From Streptomyces sp. HUAS MG91 (GTDB lineage: Bacteria; Actinomycetota; Actinomycetes; Streptomycetales; Streptomycetaceae), in the NCBI RefSeq assembly GCF_040529335.1, contig NZ_CP159535.1:100851-164850 (forward strand): a stretch of DNA of 64,000 nucleotides, written 5' to 3'. Both the position numbers and the translations under genes were made by a program. Each line of letters starts with the position of its first letter. The stretch's first letter is position 1. Positions 8,801 through 21,359 of this stretch are shown here, piece by piece. The notes under the pieces are model-generated. The model was not told the DNA's origin, did not search any database, and saw only the letters and a list, made by a program, of their open reading frames with translations.

Positions 8801-11422
8801 TGGCTCGGCGAACACCTCGTCCACGGCGCCGTCCTGCTGCCGCCGGGCGTCCTCGTGGAACTGGCCGCCTGGGCCGCGCACCGCACCGGATGCGACACCG
8901 TCGGCGAACTCACCCTGGAGACACCCCTGGTGCTCTCCCGCACCGCCGACCGTGAACTGCGGGTCACCGTCGACGCCGACCGCACCATCACCGTGCACTC
9001 ACGGTCCGCGGGCGAGAGCGCCTGGACGCGCAACGCCGTCGGCACCGCCCGGACCGGCACGGCCCCCGCCGCCGAGGGCCTCACCGTGTGGCCGCCCGCG
9101 GGCGCGGACCCCGTGTCCTTCGACGACGAGTACACCCGGCTGACCGCTCTCGGCTTCACCCACGGCCCGCACCTGCGCGGGCTGCGGCAGGTGTGGCGGC
9201 GCGGCGCGACCCTGTACGCGGAAGTGGAGCTGCCCGACACGCACGGAGCGGACCAGAGCCGGTTCCGGCTCCACCCGGCCCTGCTGCACGCCGCGCTCCT
9301 GCCGCTCGGGCTCGGCGACTTCGTCGACACCGGCCGGCCCGAGGGCTGGCTGCCGCGCCACTGCGCCGGAGTGCGCATCGGCCCCGGCCGCCCGGCCGCA
9401 CTGCGTGTACGCCTCGCTCCCGCGGGTGAGAACGCCCTGTCGGTGACCCTCGCCGACCAGAGCGGAGCACCGGTCGGCGGTATCGAGACGCTGACCGTGG
9501 CCCCCGCCGACGTGGCACGGCTGACCGAGCTGAGCTTCGACCGGCAGGACTCCCTGTTCCACGTGGACTGGACCGCCCTGCCGACGCCGGACGGCGAGCC
9601 CGACGGGCCGTACGCGGTGCTGGGCACCGCCGCGGACGCCTGTGTCGATCTCGACGAACTCGCCGCACGAGACGGTGAGGTGCCGCCGGTCGTCCTCGCC
9701 TTCGTCGACCCCGCGCCGACGGGCGACGTACCCGCCGCGGTCGAGCACACGCTCCACCGTGTCCTGCGGTGGACCCGGCGCTGGCTGACCGACGAGCGGT
9801 TCGCCGGCTCGCGCCTGGCCCTCGTCACCGAGAACGCCTTCCACGACGACACGGCGGGCCGCGGCCCCGACCCCGCCGCGGCCGCGGTCTGGGGTTTCGT
9901 ACGATCCGCGCAGACCGAGAACCCGGGCCGGTTCGCCCTCATCGACACCGACGGGCACGAAGCCTCGCGGGCCCTCGTCCCGACGGCCGCCGCCACCGGG
10001 GAGGCCCAGCTCAGAATCGGCTCCGGCGCCCTGAGCACGCCGCGCCTCGCCCACGCCGCCGCCCGGCCCGCGGACGCCGCACCCGGACTCGGCACCGGCA
10101 CGGTACTGATCACCGGCGGCACCAGCGGTCTGGGCGCGATGCTCGCCCGGCACCTCGTCGCGCGGCACGGCGTGCGCAGCCTCGTCCTCACCAGCAGGCG
10201 CGGCGCGGACGCCCCCGCGGCGGCGCCGCTTCGCGCGGAACTGACGGCGGCCGGGGCCGCGGTCGAGATCGTGGCCTGCGACATCAGCAGCCGCGACGCC
10301 GTGGCCGGACTGCTCTCGGCCGTGCCCAGCGAGCACCCGCTGACCGCGGTGATCCACTGCGCGGGCATGCTCGACGACGGCGTGGTCGAGGCCCTCACCG
10401 AGGACCGCGTGGACGCCGTGCTCGCCCCGAAGGTGCGCGGCGCCTGGCACCTGCACGAGCTGACGAGGGACCTCGGCCTGACCGCGTTCGTCCTGTTCTC
10501 CTCGATCGCGAGCGTGCTCGGCACCGCGGGACAGGCCAACTACGCGGCGGCCAACGCGTTCCTCAACGGACTCGCCGAGACCCGCCGCGCCGAGGGACTG
10601 CCCGCCCTCTCGATGTGCTGGGGCTTCTGGGCCGAGCGCAGCGAGATGAGCGCCGCCCTCGGCGACGCGGACATCGTCCGCATGCAGCGCCAGGGCATCC
10701 AGCCGCTGGCCTCGGCCGAAGGGCTCGCGCTGTTCGACGCGGCCGTCACCACGGCCGACCCGGTCGTGGTGCCGGTGCGCCTCACCCTCACGGCGCTCGG
10801 TGAGACGGCCTCGCCGCTGCTGCGCACCCTGGCCGCCGCGACCACCGTCCCCGACGACGCGGCGGAGACCCGGCCCACCGGCGCCGCGCTCGCCGAGCAG
10901 TTGGCGTCGCTGTCGCCCGAGGAGGCCGAGGCCGCGCTCCTGGAGACCGTACGGACCCAGACCGCCCTCGTCCTCGGCCACGCGGACGCCGCGCGGGTCA
11001 GCGCCACCGAACCGTTCAAGAAGCTCGGCGTCGACTCGCTCACCGCCCTCGAACTGCGCAACAAGCTGACCGCGGCGACCGGCCTGAAGCTGCCCGCCAC
11101 GCTCGTCTTCGACCACCCGAACCCGGCCGCCGTCGCCGAACTCCTGGCCGCGCGCATCACCCGCCGCCCCGACGCCGACGCCGGCGCGGAGGCCGGGGCG
11201 GAGCACCTGGTCAAGGAGATCGAAGGGCTCGGCGCCCGCCTCGAGGACGCTTTCCGCAGGCTCGCCCAGGACGAGCGGGCCACCATTTCCACGCTGCTCG
11301 GCGACCTGCAGGGCCGCGTCCGTTCGATGGCGGGCGACCAAGCGCCCACCACCGTCGTCGACCAGATCAGTTCGGCGTCCGCGGGGGACCTGCTCGCGCT
11401 GCTGGACAAAGAGCTCGGCTAG
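5897..11422 (+). CDS. Type I polyketide synthase module 1, KS-AT-DH(inactive?)-KR-ACP
   Basis: 1841 residues from a GTG at 5897, chosen because GAGGGAGG lies just upstream and the protein then opens with an N-terminal docking helix ([13 protein letters not shown]). An ATG at 5867 has no good ribosome site. KS: Cys207, HGTGT, NIGH. AT: GHSQGE (Ser661) but VPGH at 761-764 in place of YASH or HAFH, suggesting an ethyl or larger alkylmalonyl extender. DH: first motif intact (His973), but the second reads HPALLH, with His1131 replacing the catalytic Asp. KR: LDD at 1492-1494 (B-type), Ser1536 and Tyr1549 present. ACP: Ser1714. The likely outcome is a beta-hydroxy, alpha-alkyl intermediate. It ends in a docking segment ([10 protein letters not shown]). 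Confidence 0.93.
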   Translation: MEEVDKLRSYLRRAVGDAQELRERVRELEESAREPIAVVGVGCRFPGGATSPEALWDLVSRGGDAMGGFPADRGWDIEGLYDPDPEAHGRTYTRSGGFLDGLADFDASFFGISPREALAMDPQQRLMLETSWEALERAGIDPESLRSTATGVFTGLYDVDYGPRVGGGAAGEVEGFRLTGTYLSAASGRVAYTLGLHGPAVSTDTACSASLVAVHQAVRSLRSGECSMALAGGVSAMPTPGMFVELARQRGLSEDGRCKAFADAADGTGFSEGAGVLVLERLSDARRNGHHVWAVIRGSAVNQDGASNGLSAPNGLAQQRVIRAALADAGLSTGDVDAVEAHGTGTRLGDPIEAEALLATYGQERQGGDPLWLGSLKSNIGHTQAAAGVGGLIKMVMAMRHGVLPATLHVDRPSSHVDWESGAVELLTEAREWTTPEGRPRRAGVSGFGISGTNAHVILEQAPAHATAEDTPRPRTGSGPSLPWVLSARSEQALRRQAERLHDAVAADPDMPAEAVGHALVTTRSRFDHRHVVIGAGREDLLAALAAVAAGDEPGTGAVSGVARPVGRTVFVFPGQGGQWLAMGRELYETSPVFADRLRACDEALKPWISWPLIDTVCGGPDAADLADIDVVQPALFAVMVSLAEVWRSLGVTPDVVIGHSQGEIAAAHVAGALTLQDAAKIVALRSRLLATVTGQGAMAGILLPQQRVRELLAGKESRIGIAAVNGPNATTVSGETDAVEELIALCQAEGARARAIKSSVPGHSPLMDRFDGRLQEELGEVTPLPTAVTIYSTVTGDVIDPAALDTGYWYRNLREPVQFGTAMGRLVERERDSVAIEVSPHPLLVLNIQEMYDDTPAATGFAVGTLRRDAGGLARFHESAAEAFVAGLDVAWQEVFGPHTGRPDEPVTLPTYAFQRQRYWLDTPQETTAARTSDHPLLDAVIDLPGDGPDGSGGVVGSGRLSLERHPWLGEHLVHGAVLLPPGVLVELAAWAAHRTGCDTVGELTLETPLVLSRTADRELRVTVDADRTITVHSRSAGESAWTRNAVGTARTGTAPAAEGLTVWPPAGADPVSFDDEYTRLTALGFTHGPHLRGLRQVWRRGATLYAEVELPDTHGADQSRFRLHPALLHAALLPLGLGDFVDTGRPEGWLPRHCAGVRIGPGRPAALRVRLAPAGENALSVTLADQSGAPVGGIETLTVAPADVARLTELSFDRQDSLFHVDWTALPTPDGEPDGPYAVLGTAADACVDLDELAARDGEVPPVVLAFVDPAPTGDVPAAVEHTLHRVLRWTRRWLTDERFAGSRLALVTENAFHDDTAGRGPDPAAAAVWGFVRSAQTENPGRFALIDTDGHEASRALVPTAAATGEAQLRIGSGALSTPRLAHAAARPADAAPGLGTGTVLITGGTSGLGAMLARHLVARHGVRSLVLTSRRGADAPAAAPLRAELTAAGAAVEIVACDISSRDAVAGLLSAVPSEHPLTAVIHCAGMLDDGVVEALTEDRVDAVLAPKVRGAWHLHELTRDLGLTAFVLFSSIASVLGTAGQANYAAANAFLNGLAETRRAEGLPALSMCWGFWAERSEMSAALGDADIVRMQRQGIQPLASAEGLALFDAAVTTADPVVVPVRLTLTALGETASPLLRTLAAATTVPDDAAETRPTGAALAEQLASLSPEEAEAALLETVRTQTALVLGHADAARVSATEPFKKLGVDSLTALELRNKLTAATGLKLPATLVFDHPNPAAVAELLAARITRRPDADAGAEAGAEHLVKEIEGLGARLEDAFRRLAQDERATISTLLGDLQGRVRSMAGDQAPTTVVDQISSASAGDLLALLDKELG

Positions 11423-11429
11423 GGGAGCC

Positions 11430-14400
11430 ATGACAAACGACAACAGTGCCGAGGTCCTCGACTACCTCAAGCGGACGTCGATCGAACTGCTCGAGACGCG
11501 CAAGCGCCTGCAGGAGCTGACCGACGCCGCCGCCGAACCGGTCGCGATCGTGGGCGTCGCCTGCCGCTACCCCGGCGGGGTGAGCTCCCCCGAACAGCTC
11601 TGGGAGCTGGTGCACAGCGGCGCGGACGTCGTGTCGGACTTCCCCGACGACCGGGGCTGGGACGTGGAGAACCTCCACGACCCGGACGGCCTGCGGCCCG
11701 GCAGCTCGTCCACCCGCTCGGGCGGATTCCTGTACGACGCGGGCGACTTCGACGCCGAGTTCTTCGGACTCAGCCCGCGCGAGGCGCTCTCCGCCGACCC
11801 GCAGCACCGCCTGCTCCTGGAGACCGCCTGGGAGTCGCTGGAACGCGCGGGCATCGACCCGCAGAGCCTCAATGGCAGCGACACCGGTGTCTTCGCCGGC
11901 ATCGCCTACTTCGGATACGGCAACCACTTCGCCACCCCCGAGTCCATCGCGGGGTACGCCCAGACCGGCTCGCTGCTGAGCGTGGCGTCCGGCCGGGTGG
12001 CGTACGCGCTGGGCCTCCAGGGCCCGGCCGTGTCGACGGACACGGCGTGCTCGTCGTCGCTTGTGACGGTGCATCAGGCGGTGCGCTCGCTGCGCCAGGG
12101 CGAATGCGGTCTCGCCCTGGCCGGTGGCGTCACCGTCATGGGGACACCGCAGGTGTTCCGGGAGATGTCCAAGCTGCGCGGCCTGTCGCAGGACGGCAGG
12201 TGCCGGGCGTTCGCCGACGCGGCGGACGGCACCGGCTTCTCCGAGGGCGTGGGCGTCCTGGTCCTGGAGCGGCTGTCGGACGCGCGGCGCAACGGCCACC
12301 GGGTGTGGGCCGTGATCCGGGGCAGCGCCGTCAACCAGGACGGCGCGTCCAACGGCCTGACCGCGCCGAGCGGCCCCGCCCAGCAGCGCGTCATCCGCGC
12401 CGCGCTCACCGACGCCCGCCTCCAGGCGGGCGACGTGGACGCCGTGGAGGCGCACGGCACCGGCACCCGGCTCGGCGACCCCATTGAGGCGGGCGCCCTG
12501 CTGGCCACCTACGGCCAGGAGCGGCAGGGCGGCGACCCGCTGTGGCTGGGCTCGTTGAAGTCGAACACCGGGCACACGCAGGCGGCCGCCGGGGTCGGCG
12601 GCCTGATCAAGATGGTCATGGCGATGCGGCACGGTGTGCTGCCCGCGACGCTGCACGTGGACCGCCCGTCCTCGCACGTCGACTGGGAGTCCGGCGCCGT
12701 CGAACTGCTCACCGAGGCCCGCGAGTGGACCACGCCGGAGGGCCGGCCGCGCCGCGCGGGCGTCTCCGCCTTCGGGGTCAGCGGCACCAACGCCCACGTG
12801 ATCCTGGAGGAGCCGCCCGCCGACGAGGCCGGACCGACGTCCGGAGAGAAGGAGCTTTTGTACGGCGGCGGCGACGCGGTGCCGTGGGTGCTCTCGGCGC
12901 GCTCGCGGCAGGCGCTGCGGGCACAGGCCCGCAAACTGCGCGACTTCGCCGCCGCCGACACCGGCCAGGACCTCACCGACCTGGGCTGGTCGCTGGTGTC
13001 GAGCCGGACACCGTTCGAGCACCGCGCCGTCGTCGTCGGCCGGGACCGGGACGAACTGCTCACCGCGCTGACCGCCCTGAGCGAGGGCGAGGAGTCCCCC
13101 GCGGTCGTCCACGGCACCGTCGGCGAACCCGGCGGCACGGTCTTCATGTTCCCCGGCCAGGGCACCCAGTGGACGGGCGTGGCACGGCAGTTGTACGACG
13201 CCCACCCGGTGTTCGCACGGAGCCTCGACGAGACCTGCGCCCGCCTCGACGCCCACCTGCCGTTCGCGCTCCTGCCGCTGCTCCTCGCCGAGGAGGGCGA
13301 CGCCGACTGGGTCGACGAGGACGGACGGCGGAAACGCACCGACATGGCCCAGGCGGCGCTGTTCGCCCTTCAGGTCGCCCTCTACCGGCTGCTCGCGCAG
13401 TACGGCCCGCGTCCCGACCACCTGATCGGCCACTCCGTCGGCGAGATCGCCGCGGCCCACGTCTCCGGGGTCCTCGGCCTGGACACCGCGGTCCGGCTCG
13501 TCGCCGCACGCGGCCGCGTCATGCAGGCGGTCACCGAGCAGGGCGCCATGCTGGCCGTGCGCGCCCCGCACGACCGGGTGGCCGGCCTGCTCGACGGGTA
13601 CGACCGGGTCGGCGTCGCCGCCGTCAACGGCCCCGAGTCGGTCGTGGTGTCGGGCCTGCGCGAGCAGGTCCACGCGGTCCGGGACCGGCTCGTCGCCGAC
13701 GGCGTCTCCGCGAAGCTCCTCCCGGTCGACCACGCGTTCCACTCGCCGCTCATGGACCCGGTCCTGGACGCGTTCGCCGACACCCTCGGCGAGCTTCCCC
13801 GGGACGGCGCGATGACGATCCCGATCGTCTCCACCCGGCTCGGCCGCGCGGCCACCCTCCAGGAACTGACCTCCGCCCGGTACTGGGTGGACCACGTGCG
13901 CGAGCCGGTGCGCTTCCACGAGGCCGTCGAGTGCGCCCGCGCCGCAGGCGCGAGCGTCTTCTTCGAGGTGGGCCCGGGCGCGACGCTCGCGAGCATCACC
14001 AAGGAGGCGTTCGCCGGGCAGGGCGTGCACGACGCGGTGGTCGTCTCGGCGTCGCGCAAGGGCCGCCCCGGCTCCCGGACCCTGCTCACCGCCCTCGCCC
14101 ACCTGCACGTGCACGGCGCCGGCGTCGACTGGGCCGCCCTGTTCGGCACCCGCCGCCTGGTCGACCTGCCGACGTACGCGTTCCAGCACCAGCGCTACTG
14201 GCTGGACTTCCTGGCCGAGATGGAGACCGCCGACGTCACCTCCGCCGGGCTGACCGCCGCCGGCCATCCGCTGCTCGGCGCCGTGGTGGACCTGCCGGGC
14301 ACCGACGAGACGGTCTTCACCGCCCTGTGGTCGCTGCGCACCCACGGCTGGCTCGCCGACCACACCGCCTTCGGCGCCGTCGTCGTCCCGGCGACCGCCC

Positions 14401-17400
14401 ATCTGGACCTGGCCCTGTCGGCGGCCGCCCACACCGGGTGCGGAGCGGTGGAACAGCTGACCCTGGAGGTGCCCCTGATCCTGCCGGACTCCGGCGACGT
14501 ACGGATCCGGGTCGTCGTCGGCCCGGCGGACGACGACGGGCGCCGCACCCTGGACGTGTACTCGCGCCCCGCCGACGAGGACCCGCAGGCGGGCGGCTGG
14601 ACCCGGCACGCGATGGGCACGGTGCTGCCCGCCGGACCGCCGGCACCCGAACACGACGACGATGTACGCCCCTTGGCCTCCTGGCCGCCCGCCGGGGCCC
14701 GGCGGATCGACATCGGCACCCTCTACGACACGTTCGCGGACGCGGGCTTCGACTACGGCCCCGGCTTCCGCGGGCTGCGCGAGGTGTGGCGCCGGGGCGA
14801 CGAGCTGTTCGCCCTGGCCACCCTGCCGGACACCGCCGACGGCGTCGCCGCCGAGGAGTTCGCGCTGCACCCCGCCCTGCTGGACACCGTCCTGCACGCG
14901 GCGATCGCCGGCGGCGTCGTCGACGTGAGCGGCGAGCGGAGCCGGATGCCGTTCTCCTGGTCCGGCGTGGAGCCGGCCGGTCCCGGCGCCGCGACCGTAC
15001 GGGTCCGCCTCACGTCGACGGGCGAGGAGACGGTGACGCTGACCGTCGCCGACGAACGCGGCCGCCGGATCGCCACCATCGGCGCGCTGGCGTTCCGCCC
15101 GGCCGATGCCCAGCAGGTGCACTCCGCCCGCGGCGCCGCACGGCAGCCCTTGTACGAGGTGCGGTGGCGGCCGTCGAAGGAGCGCGCGCGGCAGGCCGGG
15201 CGCACCCCGTGGGCCGTGCTCGGCGCGCCCGACGGCCTGGCCGCCCGGCTGCGCCCGGCCGACGCCGCCGACACGACACCGCACTCCTCCCTCGACGCCC
15301 TCCTGGCCGGACAGCGGCCGCCCGCGCACATCGCCCTGTGCCTGGACGACCTCGTCGCGGCGAGCGCGGCCGACGGCCCGGTCGCCGCCACCCGCGACGC
15401 CGACAAGCGCGTCCTGGCGCTGCTCCAGCAGTTCCTCGCCGACGACCGCCTCGCCGGATCCACCCTGGTGGTGCTGACCCGGCTGGCCGTCGGCGCGGTC
15501 GCGGGGGAGCGCGTCGAGTCGTTGCCCGGAGCCTCGGTGTGGGGCCTGGTCCGCGCGGCGCAGAGCGAGCACCCGGGCAGGTTCCGGCTCGTGGACCTCG
15601 ACGACGCGGACGCCTCCTGGGCGTCCCTCGCCGACGTGATCGCCGACGACGAGGCCCAACTCGCCGTGCGCGACGGCGCGTTCCTCGTGCCCCGGCTCGC
15701 CGCCGCCGCTCCGGACGGCCACCGCCTCCCGGAGCCGCCGGCCGGCGCCCACCGCCTCGGCATCCCGACCAAGGGAACCGTCGAGAACCTGACCTGGGTG
15801 CCGTGCCCCGAGGTCGACGCGCCCCTGGCGAGCGGCCAGGTCCGGATCGCCGTGCAGGCCGCCGGGCTCAACTTCCGCGACATCACCATCGCCCTCGGCC
15901 TCGTCGGCCGGACCGCCATCGACGCCGGGCTCGGCAGCGAGGGCGCCGGAGTCGTCCTCGACGTCGCCGACGACGTCACCGCGTTCGCCCCCGGCGACCG
16001 GGTCACCGGCATCTTCACCGGCGCCTTCGGCCGCACGGCCGTCGCCGACCACCGCATGCTCGTGCCCGTGCCCGACGGCTGGAGCTTCGCCGAGGCGGCC
16101 TCCGTGCCGTGCACGTTCCTCACCGCCTACCACGGCCTGCTGCGCGTGGCCCGGCTGAAGAAGGGGCAGCGGGTCCTCATCCACGCCGCGGCGGGCGGCG
16201 TCGGCATGGCCGCCGTCCAACTGGCCCGGCACGTCGGCGCCGAGATCTACGCCACCGCCAGCGAGGCCAAGTGGCCCGCCCTGCGCGCCCTGGGCCTCGA
16301 CGACGACCACCTCGCGTCCTCCCGCGACCTGGAGTTCGCGCCGAAGTTCCTGCGCACCACCGAGGGCCGCGGAGTGGACGTCGTCCTCAACTCCCTCGCC
16401 CACGAGTTCGTCGACGCCTCGCTGACGCTGCTGCCGGGCGGCGGGCACTTCGCCGAGATGGGCAAGACCGACATCCGCGAGCCCGCGACGGTGGCCGCCG
16501 ACCACCCCGGCGTCCACTACGAGGCGTTCGACCTCTGGGAGGCGGGACCGGACGCCCTCCAGGAGATGTTCCGCGCCGTCATGGACCTGTTCGCCGACGG
16601 CCGGATACGCCTGGGCCCGATCTCCCTGACCGGCATCCGCGACGCCCGCCGCACGTTCCGGGAGATGAGCCAGGGGCGCCACATCGGCAAGCTGGTCCTG
16701 GAGGTGGGCGGCGGCTTCGGCGGCGGCACGGTGCTCGTCACGGGCGGCACCGGGGGAGTGGGCTCCCTCGTCGCCCGCCACCTCGTGACCCATCACGGCG
16801 TCCGCAGCCTGGTCCTCGCCAGCCGCAGCGGACCGGCCGCCGAGGGCGTGCCCGGGCTCGTCGCCGAACTGGAGGCCGCCGGGGCGCGGGTGCGGGCCGT
16901 GGCCTGCGACGTGGCGGACCGCGACGCCGTGGCCGCACTCCTCGACGGTCTGCCGGGCAGCCACCCGTTGACCGCGGTCGTGCATGCCGCGGGTGCCCTC
17001 GCCGACGGCACCGTGGAGTCGCTGACCGCGAAGAGCCTCGACCACGTCCTCGACGCCAAGGCCGCCGGCGCTCACCATCTGCACGAACTGACCCGCGAGC
17101 GGCCCCTGTCGGCCTTCGTCGAGTTCTCCGCCTTCGCCGGCCAGACCGGCAACGCCGGACAGGCCAACTACGCCGCCGCCAACACCTTCCTCGACGGCCT
17201 GGCCGCCCGGCGCAGGTCCGAGGGCCTGCCCGCCACCTCCCTGTGCTGGGGCTGGTGGGAGGAGAGCAGCGGCATGACCGGAGAACTGCACCGCGCCGAC
17301 CTGTCCCGGCTGCGCCGCGCGGGCATCGCCGCGATGCCGACCGCCGAGGCACTGGCCCTGTTCGACGCGGCGGTCGCCGAGGGCAAGGCCGTCCTCGTGC

Positions 17401-18053
17401 CCGCCCGGATCGACCTCGCCGCGCTGCGCGGCAGGCCCGCCGACGAGGTGCCCCCGCTGCTGCGCGACCTCGTCGACGCCGCCCGTCCCCGTCGCGCCGC
17501 GACCGCCACCGCCACGGCCGGCGGCCCCGCGGGACTCCTGGACCGGCTGACCGCGCTGCCCGCGCCGCAGGCGCGAGAAGCGCTCCTGGAGCGGATCCGC
17601 GAGCAGGCCGCCGTGGTCCTCGGGCACAGCTCGGGCGCGGGCGTCGACGCCGACCAGGCGTTCACCCAGCTCGGCTTCGACTCACTGACCGCCGTCGAGC
17701 TCTGCAACCTGCTGGCGGCCGAGACCGGCCTGCGCCTGCCGTCCACCCTCGTCTTCAGCTATCCGACCCCGCGCGAACTGGGCGAGCACCTCTTCGGCCT
17801 GCTGCGGCCGGCGGGCGAGGACGAGGGCGCCGCCCCCGGCGCGACGGACGACGCCGAAGCGGCCGACGAGACGCGCATCCGTGAGGTGCTGCGGACCGTG
17901 CGGATCGGGGACCTGCGCGCCGCGGGCCTGCTCGAACCGGTCCTCGCCCTGGCCGGCGCGGCCGCGGAACCCGACGCCGGCGAACCGGCCGGCCAACTGT
18001 CCGACCTGGACCTGGATTCCCTGATCGACCTGGCCCTGGACGAGAAGAGGTGA
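11430..18053 (+). CDS. Type I polyketide synthase module 2, KS-AT-DH-ER-KR-ACP
   Basis: 2207 residues with a complete reductive loop. KS: Cys207 in DTACSSS. AT: GHSVGE (Ser669) and HAFH (768-771), the malonyl-CoA signature. [12 protein letters not shown] (His978) and HPALLD (Asp1152), both catalytic residues present. ER: NADPH motif [11 protein letters not shown] from about 1585. KR: nucleotide motif GGTGGVG, Tyr1914 present, but the residue 13 before it, normally the catalytic Ser, is Ala1901 (FSAFAG). There is no LDD. ACP: Ser2085. If the KR works despite this, the module gives a saturated methylene; if not, DH and ER have no substrate. The gene starts 7 bp after module 1 ends. Its C-terminal docking helix is [13 protein letters not shown]. 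Confidence 0.93.
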   Translation: MTNDNSAEVLDYLKRTSIELLETRKRLQELTDAAAEPVAIVGVACRYPGGVSSPEQLWELVHSGADVVSDFPDDRGWDVENLHDPDGLRPGSSSTRSGGFLYDAGDFDAEFFGLSPREALSADPQHRLLLETAWESLERAGIDPQSLNGSDTGVFAGIAYFGYGNHFATPESIAGYAQTGSLLSVASGRVAYALGLQGPAVSTDTACSSSLVTVHQAVRSLRQGECGLALAGGVTVMGTPQVFREMSKLRGLSQDGRCRAFADAADGTGFSEGVGVLVLERLSDARRNGHRVWAVIRGSAVNQDGASNGLTAPSGPAQQRVIRAALTDARLQAGDVDAVEAHGTGTRLGDPIEAGALLATYGQERQGGDPLWLGSLKSNTGHTQAAAGVGGLIKMVMAMRHGVLPATLHVDRPSSHVDWESGAVELLTEAREWTTPEGRPRRAGVSAFGVSGTNAHVILEEPPADEAGPTSGEKELLYGGGDAVPWVLSARSRQALRAQARKLRDFAAADTGQDLTDLGWSLVSSRTPFEHRAVVVGRDRDELLTALTALSEGEESPAVVHGTVGEPGGTVFMFPGQGTQWTGVARQLYDAHPVFARSLDETCARLDAHLPFALLPLLLAEEGDADWVDEDGRRKRTDMAQAALFALQVALYRLLAQYGPRPDHLIGHSVGEIAAAHVSGVLGLDTAVRLVAARGRVMQAVTEQGAMLAVRAPHDRVAGLLDGYDRVGVAAVNGPESVVVSGLREQVHAVRDRLVADGVSAKLLPVDHAFHSPLMDPVLDAFADTLGELPRDGAMTIPIVSTRLGRAATLQELTSARYWVDHVREPVRFHEAVECARAAGASVFFEVGPGATLASITKEAFAGQGVHDAVVVSASRKGRPGSRTLLTALAHLHVHGAGVDWAALFGTRRLVDLPTYAFQHQRYWLDFLAEMETADVTSAGLTAAGHPLLGAVVDLPGTDETVFTALWSLRTHGWLADHTAFGAVVVPATAHLDLALSAAAHTGCGAVEQLTLEVPLILPDSGDVRIRVVVGPADDDGRRTLDVYSRPADEDPQAGGWTRHAMGTVLPAGPPAPEHDDDVRPLASWPPAGARRIDIGTLYDTFADAGFDYGPGFRGLREVWRRGDELFALATLPDTADGVAAEEFALHPALLDTVLHAAIAGGVVDVSGERSRMPFSWSGVEPAGPGAATVRVRLTSTGEETVTLTVADERGRRIATIGALAFRPADAQQVHSARGAARQPLYEVRWRPSKERARQAGRTPWAVLGAPDGLAARLRPADAADTTPHSSLDALLAGQRPPAHIALCLDDLVAASAADGPVAATRDADKRVLALLQQFLADDRLAGSTLVVLTRLAVGAVAGERVESLPGASVWGLVRAAQSEHPGRFRLVDLDDADASWASLADVIADDEAQLAVRDGAFLVPRLAAAAPDGHRLPEPPAGAHRLGIPTKGTVENLTWVPCPEVDAPLASGQVRIAVQAAGLNFRDITIALGLVGRTAIDAGLGSEGAGVVLDVADDVTAFAPGDRVTGIFTGAFGRTAVADHRMLVPVPDGWSFAEAASVPCTFLTAYHGLLRVARLKKGQRVLIHAAAGGVGMAAVQLARHVGAEIYATASEAKWPALRALGLDDDHLASSRDLEFAPKFLRTTEGRGVDVVLNSLAHEFVDASLTLLPGGGHFAEMGKTDIREPATVAADHPGVHYEAFDLWEAGPDALQEMFRAVMDLFADGRIRLGPISLTGIRDARRTFREMSQGRHIGKLVLEVGGGFGGGTVLVTGGTGGVGSLVARHLVTHHGVRSLVLASRSGPAAEGVPGLVAELEAAGARVRAVACDVADRDAVAALLDGLPGSHPLTAVVHAAGALADGTVESLTAKSLDHVLDAKAAGAHHLHELTRERPLSAFVEFSAFAGQTGNAGQANYAAANTFLDGLAARRRSEGLPATSLCWGWWEESSGMTGELHRADLSRLRRAGIAAMPTAEALALFDAAVAEGKAVLVPARIDLAALRGRPADEVPPLLRDLVDAARPRRAATATATAGGPAGLLDRLTALPAPQAREALLERIREQAAVVLGHSSGAGVDADQAFTQLGFDSLTAVELCNLLAAETGLRLPSTLVFSYPTPRELGEHLFGLLRPAGEDEGAAPGATDDAEAADETRIREVLRTVRIGDLRAAGLLEPVLALAGAAAEPDAGEPAGQLSDLDLDSLIDLALDEKR

Positions 18054-18058
18054 ACGGC

Positions 18059-21000
18059 ATGACCGACTCGACCGACCGCACGGCGGACGGCGCGGACCGG
18101 GTCCAGCGGGCGCTGCGCACGCTGCTGGAGGAGCGCGACCGGCTCCGCCGCGAGAACGACGACCTGAAGGCGGGCCGCGGCGAGCCGATCGCGGTGGTGT
18201 CCATGTCCTGCCGTTTCCCGGGAGGCGTGGCCTCACCGGAGGATCTGTGGGACGTGGTCCGCGAGGGCCGCGACATCGTCGGCGACTTCCCCGACGACCG
18301 CGGCTGGCGCGACGTGTACGACGCCGACCCCGACGCCACCGGCAAGGCGTACACCCGCCAGGGCGGATTCCTGACGGACGTGGCCGGGTTCGACGCCGGG
18401 TTCTTCGGCATCAGCCCGCGCGAGGCGCTGGCCGTCGACCCGCACCACCGGCTCCTCCTGGAGACGTCGTGGGAGGCGTTCGAACGGGCGGGTATCGTCC
18501 CCGCCGACGTACGGGGAAGCGACGTCGGCGTCTTCACGGGTGTGAGCTCGTCGGAGTACGGGTGGCGTTTCCTGGAGGGCGGCCAGAAGGACCTGGAGGG
18601 CTACCTGCTGTACGGCAGCGCCCTGAGCGTGGCCTCCGGCCGGGTCTCGTACGAACTGGGCCTCACCGGGCCCGCGGTGTCCCTGGACACCGCGTGCTCG
18701 TCGTCGCTGGTGTCGCTGCACATGGCGGTGCAGTCGCTGCGGTCGGGCGAGTGCTCGCTCGCCCTGGCGGGCGGGGCGCTCGTGATGGCGACGCCCGCGA
18801 TGTTCGTCGAGTTCTCCCGCCAGCGCGCCCTGTCCGCCGACGGCCGCTGCAAGGCGTTCGCCGACGGCGCCGACGGCACCGGCTGGGCGGAGGGCGCGGG
18901 CGTCCTCCTCCTCGAACGGCTCTCCGACGCACGCCGCAACGGACACCCCGTCCTGGCCGTCGTGCGGGGCAGCGCGGTCAACCAGGACGGCGCCAGCAAC
19001 GGCCTGACCGCCCCCAACGGCCGCGCCCAGGAGAAGGTCATCCGCGCGGCCCTGGCCAACGCGGGCGTGGACCCCGCCGACGTGGACCTGGTCGAGGCGC
19101 ACGGCACCGGCACCAGGCTGGGCGACCCGATCGAGGCGGGTGCCCTGCTCGCCACGTACGGGCAGGGCCGCGCCGAGGAGCGGCCGCTGTGGCTCGGCTC
19201 CCTGAAGTCGAACATGGGGCACGCCCAGGCCGCGGCCGGCGTCGGCGGTGTCATCAAGACCGTGATGGCGCTGCGCCACGGCTATCTGCCCAAGACCCTG
19301 CACGTGAACGCGCCCACACGGGAGGTCGACTGGGAGTCCGGGGCCGTCGAGGTCCTCGCCGAGGGCCGGGAGTGGGCCCGCGCCGACGGGCCGCGCCGGG
19401 CGGGCGTGTCCTCGTTCGGCGTCAGCGGCACCAACGCGCACGTCGTCCTGGAGGAGGCGGACCCCGCGGACGGGCCCGCGGTGGCCACCGGCCCCGCCGA
19501 CGGCACCATCGGCGCGGGTCTCGTGCCCTGGGTGCTGTCCGCCAAGAGCGCCCAGGCCCTGCGGCAACAGGCCTCCAGGCTCCGCGAGTTCACCGCCGCC
19601 GACCCGTCCCTGGACCTCGCCGACGTGGGCTGGTCGCTCGTGTCGAGCCGGTCCAGGTTCACCCACCGGGCCGTGGTCCTCGGCCACGACCGCGACGAAC
19701 TCCTCGACGGCCTCGGCGCGTTGAGCGAGGGCACCGAGTCCCCCGCGGTCGTCCGCGGCAGCGCGGGCGGGCCGGGTCCCGTCGCCTTCGTCTTCCCGGG
19801 CCAGGGCTCCCAGTGGGCGGGCATGGGACGCGAGCTGTACGAGGGGTTCCCGGTCTTCGCCCGCAGCATCGACGCCTGCGCCGAGGCCCTGTCCGAGTGG
19901 GTCGACTGGTCGCTGCTCGACGTGATCCGCGGCGCGGCGGACGCCCCGGGCTTCGACCACGTCGACGTGGTGCAGCCCGCGCTGTTCGCGGTGATGGTGT
20001 CCACGGCGGCCCTGTGGCGGTCCTGGGGCGTGGAACCGGCCGCGGTGATCGGCCACAGCCAGGGCGAGATCGCCGCCGCGTACGTGAGCGGCGCGCTGTC
20101 CCTGCGGGACGCCACCCGGGTCGTGGCGCTGCGCAGCAAGGCCCTGGTGGACCTGATCGGGCACGGCGGGATGGCGTCGGTGGGCGCGTCCGCGGACGAG
20201 GTGGAGCGACACCTCGCGCCGTGGGGCGACCAGGTGAGCGTCGCCGTCGTCAACGGCCCGTCCTCGGTCGTGGTCTCCGGCGAACCGGAGTCGCTCGACG
20301 AGTTCGTGGAGAAGATGAACGCCGAGGGCGTCCAGGCCCGCCGCATCAAGGTCGACTACGCCTCGCACTCCCACCACGTGGCCCGCGTGCGGGACCAGGT
20401 GGTCGGCTCCCTGTCCGACGTCCGTCCCACGACGTCGACGGTGCCGTTCTACTCGACCCTGTACGGCGAGGTCATCGACACCACGCGCCTCGACGCCGGC
20501 TACTGGTACGAGAACCTGCGCGAGAAGGTCCTCTTCGAGCCGTCCGCACGGCAGCTGGCCGCGGACGGGTTCCGGGTGTTCGTCGAGGTGAGCCCGCACC
20601 CCGTGCTGACCGTGCCGGTGCAGGAGATCCTCGACGACACCGGTGGCGCCGGCGACTCGGGCGACGCGCTGGTCCTGTCGTCCTCGAGGCGCGGCAGAGG
20701 CGAGGTGGAGTCCGTGCTCACCTCGCTGGCCACGCTGCACGCGCGCGGCGGAGCCGTCGACTGGGCCGCCCTGTTCGGCACCCGCCGCCGCGTGGACCTG
20801 CCGACGTACGCGTTCCAGCACCAGCGCTACTGGCTCGGCTCCGCGCCCACCGCCGCCGTCGCACAGCTGCCGGCCGCCGAGCCGCCCGCGCCCGACGACA
20901 CCGGCGAGCGCCCCCTGGCCGAGCGGGTCGCCGCGCTCTCCGGCGACGAGGCGAAGGAGCTCGTGCTCGACCACGTCCTCCAGAAGGTCGCCGTCGTGCT

Positions 21001-21193
21001 CGGACACGCCTCCGGCGGATCCGTCGACGCCGACCGGGAGTTCAAGGAGCTCGGCTTCGACTCGCTGCTGTCGGTGGAGCTCAGCAAGCGCCTGAGCGCC
21101 TCGACCGGGCACAAGCTGCGGCCGAACCTGGTGCTGCGGCACCCCTCGCCGCGGCGCATCGCCGGGCACCTCACGACCCTGCTGTCCGCGTAG
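18059..21193 (+). CDS. Type I polyketide synthase module 3, KS-AT-ACP
   Basis: 1044 residues. ATG at 18059 is preferred over the GTG at 18050 because GAGG at 18047-18050 lies at the right distance. The N-terminal coiled docking region ([20 protein letters not shown]) precedes KS (Cys213 in DTACSSS). AT: GHSQGE (Ser667) and YASH (767-770), predicting methylmalonyl-CoA. ACP: Ser1002 in GFDSLLS. There is no reductive domain, so the product is an alpha-methyl-beta-keto thioester. Unlike modules 1 and 2, the protein stops just after the ACP, with no C-terminal docking helix. That fits hand-over to the condensation domain of the next protein by direct ACP recognition. Confidence 0.93.
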   Translation: MTDSTDRTADGADRVQRALRTLLEERDRLRRENDDLKAGRGEPIAVVSMSCRFPGGVASPEDLWDVVREGRDIVGDFPDDRGWRDVYDADPDATGKAYTRQGGFLTDVAGFDAGFFGISPREALAVDPHHRLLLETSWEAFERAGIVPADVRGSDVGVFTGVSSSEYGWRFLEGGQKDLEGYLLYGSALSVASGRVSYELGLTGPAVSLDTACSSSLVSLHMAVQSLRSGECSLALAGGALVMATPAMFVEFSRQRALSADGRCKAFADGADGTGWAEGAGVLLLERLSDARRNGHPVLAVVRGSAVNQDGASNGLTAPNGRAQEKVIRAALANAGVDPADVDLVEAHGTGTRLGDPIEAGALLATYGQGRAEERPLWLGSLKSNMGHAQAAAGVGGVIKTVMALRHGYLPKTLHVNAPTREVDWESGAVEVLAEGREWARADGPRRAGVSSFGVSGTNAHVVLEEADPADGPAVATGPADGTIGAGLVPWVLSAKSAQALRQQASRLREFTAADPSLDLADVGWSLVSSRSRFTHRAVVLGHDRDELLDGLGALSEGTESPAVVRGSAGGPGPVAFVFPGQGSQWAGMGRELYEGFPVFARSIDACAEALSEWVDWSLLDVIRGAADAPGFDHVDVVQPALFAVMVSTAALWRSWGVEPAAVIGHSQGEIAAAYVSGALSLRDATRVVALRSKALVDLIGHGGMASVGASADEVERHLAPWGDQVSVAVVNGPSSVVVSGEPESLDEFVEKMNAEGVQARRIKVDYASHSHHVARVRDQVVGSLSDVRPTTSTVPFYSTLYGEVIDTTRLDAGYWYENLREKVLFEPSARQLAADGFRVFVEVSPHPVLTVPVQEILDDTGGAGDSGDALVLSSSRRGRGEVESVLTSLATLHARGGAVDWAALFGTRRRVDLPTYAFQHQRYWLGSAPTAAVAQLPAAEPPAPDDTGERPLAERVAALSGDEAKELVLDHVLQKVAVVLGHASGGSVDADREFKELGFDSLLSVELSKRLSASTGHKLRPNLVLRHPSPRRIAGHLTTLLSA

Positions 21194-21359
21194 GGCACGC
21201 CGGGGCACCTGTCCCGCCGGCGGGACACCGCAAGCCGTCACGGCCCGGTGTCCCGCCGGGTTACGAACTGTCTTGTACGGCCGCCGCGCTCTCCCGACCA
21301 TGGGGGTGATCTGCGAATTCATCCGGTTTCCGGGCCTTCTTGTCTAGGGGTTGATCTGT
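21194..21359. promoter_or_regulatory. Internal promoter region between PKS and NRPS genes
   Basis: A 166-bp gap in an otherwise dense gene block. It carries the third copy of the palindrome (21210-21227) and a half-site TGTCCCGCCGGG at 21249-21260, followed by less GC-rich DNA (TTACGAACTGTCTTGTACGG, then TCATCCGGTTTCCGG) that could hold a promoter. This suggests the NRPS/extender genes form a second transcript under the same regulator as the first. Confidence 0.5.
21210..21227. promoter_or_regulatory. Palindromic putative operator, copy 3 (18 bp)
   Basis: TGTCCCGCCGGCGGGACA, identical to 404-421, placed 17 bp after the module 3 stop and about 130 bp before the NRPS start. A half-site begins 39 bp downstream, at 21249. 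Confidence 0.55.

Noticed and set aside
11367..17627. A very long minus-strand open frame (over 2000 codons) opposite modules 1-2
   Set aside because: It is a mirror frame created by high third-position GC of the polyketide genes; its translation is low-complexity Gly/Ala/Arg-rich with no domains, while the plus strand has complete motifs.
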